DNA of 64,000 nucleotides, taken from positions 1,860,001 through 1,924,000 of the forward strand of contig CM076281.1 in the NCBI GenBank assembly GCA_038380795.1, given 5' to 3'. The stretch is from Pyrocephalus nanus (taxonomy: Eukaryota; Chordata; Aves; Passeriformes; Tyrannidae). Position numbers and translations under genes: made by a program. The first letter of the stretch is position 1. Each line of letters begins with the position of its first letter. A model generated the notes under the pieces. The model was not told the origin of the DNA. It saw nothing but the letters and a program-made list of their open reading frames with translations, and did no database searches. Of the stretch, positions 56,901 through 64,000 are shown piece after piece.

Positions 56901-59900
56901 TGCAGATGCTCACAGCCATCACATTGACCTGAGGGGGGAGAAAACAAGAAGAAATTAAGCCCAGCAGCCCTGCCTGGCACCCCTTGACTTGGCCCTTGCA
57001 TGCCCAAAGCTGGGGTGCAGGTTCCAGTCCCTCTCCCATGGCAATTCCCAACAGGAACACCAGCAGAGGGAAATGCACATACAGACACATCGTGAGCTGG
57101 GTCACGGGGGACAGGGAGCACAGATACCCCACTTTGTCAGACAGCCCCTCTCCCCACAGGCAGCACTGCCCAGAATAAAGCTGGTGGTTGTGTCCAGCAC
57201 TGAGCACACTGGGCAGCTGGCAGGGCACTGACAGCAGGTAATTAGGTCAGTTAGTTAATGAGGAAATCCCCAGATCTTGGCTGTCAGAGCGCCGGGCGCT
57301 CGGAGGCACTGACAGAGCCAAAGATCACGGGGAGAGCCACAGTGGGCAAGTCACCCTGTGGATGTGACAGCCACCAGTCTGTCACACTGCTGACATCTGC
57401 CTCAGCCCTACCTGGATAAGCCCAGCAAGAGAGGACATGGCAGTTTATCCAGTCCTTTAGCACAGGATCCAGAGCTTTCCAGGCTCTTGCTCTTTGGACA
57501 AGCACAGTTAAACTCGGTCCTATCACCTCCCCAACGTGCCACCACAGCTGCTTCGAGCGTTCCCTGACCATAAAACACAGAGTCAAAGCCTCCAGGAAGA
57601 CAGATAAGGGAATTCTCCCAGCTGGAATACAAAGGGCCCAGAGGTACGTGCAAGACTGATGAGCAGGAATCTTGGCAGCAGTGCTGGCTGCTCAAGCTCT
57701 CAGCAGTTCAGATTTGGAAGAGTGGCTCAAAGTGTTTGCTGAAGGCCTCCAGAAAGGATGTGACCATCCCAGGGCAGGACACCCTGGCAGGTCCTACCTA
57801 ACTGCCTGTCCCTTTGCCAACTAAATGAGCAGGCCAGACGGGTTTAAACACACTGCTGTGAATGAAAAACCCAGGAAGAACTCAAGTTCTGATGGATCAG
57901 AAGGCAGGTGCAACTATAAATGGGTTTATAGCAGGAAGAAGGCCATGTGGACAGACAGGGACAGATTTGGGAGGGGCTGGAGATCATCGCTGGAAAACTT
58001 ATGAACAAGACCTGGGCAGAGTAACTAGGCCTGCCAGCACAAAAGGACAGGCAAGAGAGGCACACTGGCAGGGGGAGCAGAAAGTGAGAGGCAGAAAGGG
58101 ATGGGGCTGAGAGATGCAATTACTGAGCAGCACACAAAGAGGAGCGGGGTCAGCAGAAGGATCTTCCGGTCACTGCTTTTGTCTCGGTCCTTGTTTCCCA
58201 TTCATTACAGGAGGCTGTGCTTGTGGGTTTTGTCTTGGCCACACATAAACAGCCTGTTTATCTGCCCCTGGGAGTAGCCAGGCAACACCAGGAGAGTCGT
58301 CATCCTCATCCAAGAGCACTCTGATCAGCACAGTCACTGCCAGACACCTCAGCCCCTGGAACTGCAGGGACACAGCCCTAACCTGGGGTGGGGAATCCAC
58401 CTGGGCTGTGCAAGGAACAAAATGGGCAGACCTGGCAGCAGAAGGGGCCCCTCAGCACTGGAGCAAAGCCCAGAGCAGGCAGGGCATGTGCAGGCTTTGG
58501 GATTTCATGGGAAGGTGGGAAGGGAAAGGGGGAGTAATTCACCCCAGCCTGATACAGGAACCAGTGAGGAGCCAATCCTTTTGGACAGAGATCTGGGCAA
58601 CTGCTGGGGTAAAAACCCTTCGTGACAAGCAACATCCCCCTCCCCTCCCTGCCCCAGGAACCCACCAGGCACCACGTTTTTGGTACAGTCGCTCCCCGAT
58701 TCCATCTCCACAGGCCACTAGAGGGTAACATCAGCCCAAAGCCTGAGCCTGAGCCTGAGCCTGGCTCCAGCCTCGACTCACTGAGCAGCGATTCCCTGCG
58801 TGGGCAGAGTTGCAAAGCAAGATGCTGATCAACAGCCACACGGGAAAGTCCAGAGCCCCTATGACAAAACAACCACGGTACAACAAAACAACTGGCTGTA
58901 AAGCAGCTGAGCTGGGACTGCCTCCCTGCCTTTTCCCACTGGATTCTGGGGTGAAATCCCATTTCAAAACACGGAACAGGAACTCGGGAACCTAAAAGCA
59001 TGCCCGGAAAACGAGCAAGTCTTCGGGCTGTACCACCTCGAGGCTGTTGTTCCCAATCCCCACACAAGACATCTTCCAGCCCCATTCCTATTTTAAGAAG
59101 GAAAAGTCCAAAGGTCCCTTAGCAGGGATGGCCAACACACCTGCACCCTGCACCAGGCACTCAGACAGCTCACCCGACAGAAACAGTGACGCCACATTTT
59201 CCAGTAATTCCTGAGTTCCAACTGCCAGGTTGGAAGGACACAAAAGATCCCCTTCCTAGAAGTGCTGAGCGTTTCACTTCCCAGAGTCAGCCTTTTCCAA
59301 GGCATAAAAACGAGTAGCCCAGCTCCAAAGCACATATGGAAAGGCAGGTTACAGCAAACACATCTCTGCACAGATGGTTTATGAAAGCAAGAAGAGCAGA
59401 GCCTGTCTGGCCAGTGAATGATGCCAAGAAGAATCAAACCCACTTGGTGTCTGGAGGAGCGAGAGGATGTGCTGGAGTGCTTTGTGCCCTGAACAGCACA
59501 AGTGGAAAGTTCAGCCTGAGTTCCTGGCTGGAAAGGTCAGTGGGTAAAACGTGAAGGAGCTGCTCAAACCCCTGGAGTCCCTGTGTGCACAGCACCCAGC
59601 CCCAGCTCCCCCCTGTGCAGATCAGGGGTGGCTGGAGGGCTTTGCTCCGGCCTCGTGTCAAACACAACCTCACAGACAAGGGAGAAAATGGGGGGAGCTG
59701 TGAACCAAGAGCTGGTGGGCTCAGAACCTGCCTGAGGTAGCACGTTCAATCCTGCTCCCACACCGAATTTCCTGGCTGGCAGCGCTGGGCTCTGTGCTGC
59801 TGTAAAGCAACACATCCACAACTCCTCACAGCAGGCTCCTGCAGCCCAGGGAGAAGCAGCTCCCCCCTTGGGAATAAACACCAGACAGCAAGGGACTAGA

Positions 59901-62268
59901 ACATTACAAAAGAAAAGGAATAAGCAAATGATAACATGGGGTCTACTGTAGATGTATAGCAAGAATATGGATACTGAGAGGGGAGCCTGGAAGGAGAGAG
60001 AGCCTCAAAGCTCATAAAAAATGCATGGAAACAAAAATCAATTTACCAAAAAGAAAAAATGCCTTTAATTTAAGGCCCTAATGCCTCCTGAATCGATAGA
60101 TTGATGGCTGCTTAGGAGCTTTTCCCATCTTGCAGCCCAGAAGTACACTGGGACTCTCCAAAGGCACCTCAAACCATGCTGCTCTCTAACACCTTTCTCC
60201 AAGGAACCTTTGCAAGAAGCCTCCCTGCTCCCACACGGCTCTGCAAAGCCCAGTGGCCCGTGAAAGGTGCTGGCAGCCTTCCCCCATCCCGACCCTCTGA
60301 GAGGAATGGGCCTGCAGAGGGTTTCCCTGGGGCTGGCATGGCACAGCAGGGAGAGCTGTCACTGCACATCCCTCCCCAAACCCACTGCAGATCCCTCCCC
60401 AAACCCACTGTCACTGCACATCCCTCCCCAAACCCCACTGTCACTGCACATCCCTCCCCAAACCCACTGTCACTGCACATCCCTCCCCAAACCCCACTGT
60501 CACTGCACATCCCTCCCCAAACCCATTGCAGACCCCTCCCCAAACCCACTGTCACTGCACATCCCTCCCCAAACCCCACTGTCACTGCACATCCCTCCCC
60601 AAACCCACTGTCACTGCACATCCCTCCCCAAACCCCACTGTCACTGCAGATCCCTCCCCAAACCCACTGTCACTGCACATCCCTCCCCGGCCCACCTGAC
60701 AAAGAACAAAAGGTGAGAAGAACAAAGGCAAATGAGCACGGGGGACACGCAGCACCCACAGAGTCACCCACATGTGGTCTCAGCAACCAGCACAAGGGGT
60801 TTATAAGGCACAGGTGACCCCTGGGGCCAGGCTCTCAGCGAGACAGCGCCAGGCAGTGCCCTCCTAAACTCCAGCTCAGCCTCAGCTACACTTCACTTAA
60901 TTTTCTTTAAAGACTCCATGGCAACGGGGCCCGGGAGATGCGGCTGTGCAGTGACCCGGGCTGGGCAGCCCAACAAAAGCCTGGCTGGGCAGACAAAGCT
61001 GAGCTGAGCTTGCTTTGGCTGCAGTCACAGCGGCCAGCAGTCCGGCCAAAATCCTAACAAGAACTTAATTAGCCAGGATATGGCAGCTCTTGTCCTGGCA
61101 GCCTGAGGTCTCAGTGTGCCTCTGTGTCCTGCTCTGCACAGCCCCTGAGGCTGCTGGTGGATGAACAGCCCTCGGGTGCCACGGGAGCCAACAGATCCCG
61201 GCCAGCTCCGGTGTCAGACAGAGTGGCCCTGAGCCTACAGCTCTGAGCAGCTCTTCCAACAGTCATGTCCTTCCCTTCACTAGGACAAGCTCTCAGAGCT
61301 GCTGGAGGTGCCACAAAGGATTACTCAGTTCCACTCCTGCACCTATGAGGATAACGCTTTCATGCACAGGAGAGGAAATCACCTCCTGGTTCAGCACCTC
61401 ACTGGCCAGAGCTGCAGGAAGGGCCATTGCAAGGACACACAAACTGCCCTGGGGTCCCCCAGCTGTGGCTGCCACTGGTACGTGCAGAGAAGGACCACCC
61501 CATAATGGCAAAAAAATGGTGAAGTCCCAAAAGGATGCACAGCAGCACCTCAGGACAGGGAGGCCCAGGGAAGAGGTGCTGCTTGTAAATGGGATGGACC
61601 ATTTTCTCAATTCCCACTTTGGCACATGAATCTCACATCCGGCTCTAACCAGATTATGGGCAGAAAATTAAGCCCTAAAGACAAAAAAGCATTACAGCTT
61701 TTTAAGCCAAAAAGAATCTGCCCATTTTACAACCCACTGCTACAGCTAACAGGATTAGCTACAAAAGCCAGCACTTGGCAAGCGATTTCCTGTTTTACTG
61801 AAGAAAAAAAGAGTGAGGCTCATCACCCTTTAGGAAGCCAGTGAGCTGAAGGGAAGAGGTCCTGAAGGTACTGAGTGTTTCCACACTCCAGGGTGAAGGC
61901 TCAGCAGGGCAGGACATCTTTCCACTTCCCAAGCCATGTGGGAGCAGGCTGGGAAGCAGATACTCAGCTCTGCACGAGCAGAATGAGCGGATGGGACAAT
62001 GGCAGCAGAAGAAACAGAACTCTGGCCCAGCCCTCCCTCCCTCAGTGGCACTACTCACGTCTATCATGGTCCGCCAGCCCTCCGTCTTCCCCGAGAGCAG
62101 GGGCTCGGGGCGGGCCAGCCCCGCGTTGTTGATGCAAACATCGACCCCTTGGTGGAGGGTCTTGATGGCCGAGAACATGGACAGGATCTCCTCTTCGTTG
62201 GAGAGGTCACACTTGTACGGGATGAGGGTCCCCGGGTAGCCGGCGCTCTGGCACTCAGCTGCCAGTTT
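53957..62268 (-). CDS. DHRS11: DHRS11, NADP(H)-dependent dehydrogenase/reductase SDR family member 11 (5' part missing)
   Basis: Short-chain dehydrogenase/reductase. The mammalian protein is a cytosolic carbonyl reductase acting on 3- and 17-ketosteroids with NADP(H). Six exons join in frame: 62268-62059, 56928-56834, 56397-56268, 55686-55594, 54947-54882 and 53998-53957, giving 211 residues and a stop. These match residues about 50-260 of the 260-residue family protein. The first coding exon, with the TGxxxGIG cofactor motif, lies beyond 64000. Visible motifs: NNAG (VCINNAGLARP), the catalytic Ser in the split codon after HIININ, and YSATK with catalytic Tyr and Lys (about 166 and 170). The PG of CISPGLVET is the usual cofactor-binding turn, and the protein ends IQMRPTEQIS. 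All introns are GT-AG. No frameshift or lost catalytic residue is seen, so the gene looks functional. Confidence 0.96.
54496..54580 (-). mobile_element. CR1 LINE fragment in DHRS11 last intron
   Basis: GACAACCCAACAATCCCACC, CTGTCCCTCAGAGCGTTGTC and TTGGAGCTCTGGCAGCTTTG match the CR1 copy at 35.64-35.73 kb. It is cut off at GGCTGTGC, where the 22-bp minisatellite begins. Confidence 0.85.
54577..54742. repeat. 22-bp minisatellite, about 7.5 copies
   Basis: Units begin TGCAATCCCAG at exactly 22-bp steps: 54577, 54599, 54621, 54643, 54665, 54687, 54709 and 54731. Two unit types (ending CCCCAACCAG or CCCTGAGCAG) are interleaved. It sits in the last DHRS11 intron, 140 bp from an exon. Confidence 0.95.
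54882..54947 (-). CDS. DHRS11: DHRS11 coding exon (probably exon 6)
   Basis: 66 bp between TTTGCAG and GTAGGC. Encodes CLKAEDMANAVIYVLSAPPH then VQ. A C9 run encodes the Ala-Pro-Pro part. Confidence 0.95.
55594..55686 (-). CDS. DHRS11: DHRS11 coding exon (probably exon 5)
   Basis: 93 bp between TTCCAG and GTAGGA. Encodes CISPGLVETGFAFKLHDNDP and onward to YESIR. Confidence 0.95.
56268..56397 (-). CDS. DHRS11: DHRS11 coding exon (probably exon 4)
   Basis: 130 bp between CCCTCAG and GTGAGT. Completes the Ser codon, then MNGHSVVPQSVVHFYSATK and onward to THIRAT. Holds the YxxxK catalytic pair. Confidence 0.96.
56834..56928 (-). CDS. DHRS11: DHRS11 coding exon (probably exon 3)
   Basis: 95 bp between CCCTCAG and GTAAGT. 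Encodes VNVMAVSICTREAYQSMKER and onward to HIININ, plus two bases of the catalytic Ser codon. Confidence 0.96.
58742..58763. repeat. (CCTGAG)n hexanucleotide repeat
   Basis: About 3.7 copies within the DHRS11 intron. Confidence 0.85.
60357..60689. repeat. 29/30-bp minisatellite with higher-order pattern
   Basis: Units built on CACTGTCACTGCACATCCCT alternate between 29 bp (three C before ACTG) and 30 bp (four C). Shorter variant units containing CACTGCAGATCC or CATTGCAGACCC occur near 60380 and 60522, each starting a block of four long units. All reading frames stay open across the array, producing spurious proteins on both strands. Confidence 0.92.
62059..62268 (-). CDS. DHRS11: DHRS11 coding exon (probably exon 2)
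   Basis: 210 bp, phase 0 at both ends, between CCCCTAG and GTGAGT. Starts KLAAECQSAGYPGTL and ends GWRTMID. Carries the NNAG motif. Confidence 0.96.
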
Positions 62269-64000
62269 CTAGGGGAGAGAAAGGAGGGAAGAAAACAGCC
62301 ATCAGCCTCCCCTCCTCGTGGAGCAGCTTATCCAGCCCTTCCCTAAAAAACACTCCTCGGGGCTGACAAACCACGGCCGGCTTTGGGTGAGCCGGGATTA
62401 AAAGTAGGCACCGGGGGAGAACCACTGTGGTGCTAATCAACAAAAAGGAAATATCAATATCCACGAGAGGCTGGGCCCTTCAGCCTCCACGTTACTGAAC
62501 CTGAGGACGCCCTCAGTGCTCGTCCATCGGCCCAGGCAGTGCAGCTGCCAAACCAAAGGTGAACAGTGCTGGTAAAACACAACCAAATCCTGCCATGGCG
62601 CCAGGCTGCAGGTCTGCCGGGCTGCTGCACCGACAAGGGATGTGGCAATCCCATGCCTGGCAATTCCTCATCAGCCATTTCCAACAATTCCTCCAAACAT
62701 CCCGATCTTTCATCAGACTGGGTGATGTAAAGCACGGGAGAGGCAGGAGCTGCTGCTGCCACCGCCCCACGTCCTCCTCCGGAGGATGATGCCCTTTACC
62801 CCCTGATGCTAATGAGAGGCAGCATCTCATCCCTGATGTGTCATATCAGCGACAGTGACAGCTCCCAGCGCCAGGAGAGAGCCACATGATGTCTGGCTCC
62901 TGCGGAGGGATGGACTCTGGCTACAAACGTCCAACAAATCACCCGAGCACCGTCGCCCACGGCGCTGTCACCGCCGTGACATTTCAGCGGGTGCAATAAA
63001 GCTCTGCTCCTGCCACGGGCAGCTTTCCCGCTCCTCCCAGCTCCTCCCTGCATTCCAAGGACTGCGATTCACTGCCTTTCATGAAAGGAGGAGCGAGGCC
63101 CAGCACAGGAATCTCCTGGCTGGAAGCAGAGGATGCCAGACAGGGATTGCACATGAAGAACAGCTCTGGGCTCAGAGGACAGGGCAGAGATTCCAGGAGC
63201 TGCAAACCCCTTCTCTGTGCCCCAAGCGTGTTCATTTGAATTACTCTGTTGGGTAAATGATTTTCAGTGTTTCCCAATAGCTGAGCCCCCACCAGAGCTG
63301 GGCCAAGGCCCTGAGCAGTGAGTTTAAGCTGTTCTGCTTTGCCTTTCCCAGCAACCCACACCTTGCAAGGACCACAAGCCAAAAAGCAGCCCAGCTGCAC
63401 AGCTCTGGTCCAGACTCCGCTCTCCTCTCTGATTATCAGATCAGGGGAGGCACTGCAGTAGCACAAGAATGATTATTATTGCTCTCACAGCACCGAGCGA
63501 GAAGGGGACGGCCACGCCGAGTTCAGCTGGAGATCGATCCATCCCAGCAGCATCAGGATCCCCGGAGAGCTCTGCTCAGGCTGAGCTAGACAAGATCTCT
63601 GCCTGAACAAAGGTGCCCCAGGGACTGAATCCTTACCTCTCTGTGCCCCCCCGGGGCTGGCTGCACTTTGCTGCACACGCAGTCACGTTGATTTTGTGCT
63701 GAGAGTGGTAGAAAAAATATATTCCTTTCTGAGATCAAGAGTACATGCTTGAAAAAAAAACAGATGGGGGGAAAAAAAATCTGCAAAAGCATCACTTAGA
63801 GAATAAAAAGCGGTATGAAGGGCTGCTGGAAGGTGCTGAACCACTCCAGGGATGGGGCCTTGTTCCTGCAACCTCCTCCAAGCTGAGCCTCTCTGTGTGC
63901 TCTGGACAGCTCTGTGGTGCTGGAGATGCCCATCCTGTTCTCCCAGTCAGTCTCCAGATACACCAGGAGAAAGGTCTTTCCCCCTCAGGGAAAGGCTCCC
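62269..64000 (-). other. DHRS11 first intron, truncated by window edge
   Basis: At least 1.7 kb upstream of the first visible DHRS11 exon. No TGxxxGIG-encoding exon, CpG island or ATG exon is found here, so exon 1 and the promoter lie beyond the right edge. Nothing else recognised. Confidence 0.7.

Larger units (their letters stand above)
56929..62058 (-). other. DHRS11 intron (about 5.1 kb)
   Basis: The largest intron within the window. Holds a CCTGAG hexamer repeat at 58742-58763, the 29/30-bp minisatellite at 60.4-60.7 kb and a partial RFX-like word GACTCCATGGCAAC at 60912-60925. No other gene or dispersed repeat recognised. Confidence 0.85.

Noticed and set aside
60169..60817. Repetitive plus- and minus-strand proteins across 60.2-60.8 kb
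   Set aside because: They are translations of the 29/30-bp minisatellite inside a DHRS11 intron; all frames are open by composition.
62269..64000. Search for DHRS11 exon 1 (TGxxxGIG motif) within the window
   Set aside because: No minus-strand peptide with the cofactor motif and a donor site is present; the exon must lie beyond 64000.
1..64000. CRISPR arrays, prokaryotic operons, viral or toxin genes
   Set aside because: The sequence is vertebrate; the tandem arrays are minisatellites without spacers, and no viral or toxin-like reading frame was seen.

Overview
The window is vertebrate nuclear DNA, almost certainly from a bird. The evidence is: genes split into exons with GT-AG introns; truncated CR1 retrotransposon copies (seven loci) as the main dispersed repeats; no mammalian-type Alu or L1; and very compact, GC-rich gene structure. 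Species cannot be read from the sequence. Two protein genes are supported, both on the minus strand and in the same head-to-tail order as on human 17q12. DHRS11 occupies about 53.17 kb to beyond the right edge; its first coding exon lies outside. MRM1 occupies about 43.31-50.7 kb and is complete. All exon borders given here were read from splice signals and reading-frame continuity.

Positions 1-43.3 kb hold no recognisable protein gene, tRNA, rRNA or retrogene. By synteny (MRM1 followed by LHX1 in amniotes) this is probably the gene-poor 5' flank of LHX1, whose body would lie beyond the left edge. The region alternates between two textures: GC-richer, CA/CT-rich stretches in which I see nothing, and AT-rich islands of 150-600 bp dense in homeodomain (TAAT), POU, SOX, FOX and E-box type words, several with exact palindromic dimer sites. 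I list the islands as candidate regulatory blocks. Cross-species conservation cannot be seen from one sequence, so their confidence is low to moderate. An isolated CpG island at about 21.36-21.73 kb, two TATA-box matches and an RFX-type X-box are the other regulatory-looking items.

Positions 43.3-50.7 kb hold MRM1 (five coding exons, 380 codons plus stop), with a CpG-island promoter over exon 1. Positions 50.7-53.2 kb are the MRM1-DHRS11 spacer, with extra minus-strand poly(A) signals and a strikingly legible MIR-type SINE. Positions 53.2-64 kb hold DHRS11 coding exons for residues about 50-260, with two minisatellites (22-bp and 29/30-bp units) in its introns.

The genes do not form a pathway: MRM1 is a mitochondrial rRNA 2'-O-methyltransferase and DHRS11 a cytosolic NADP(H)-dependent short-chain dehydrogenase. 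I found no convincing new multi-gene system. The most interesting material is non-coding: palindromic POU/homeodomain clusters, the orphan CpG island, the well-preserved MIR copy and the repeat architecture.
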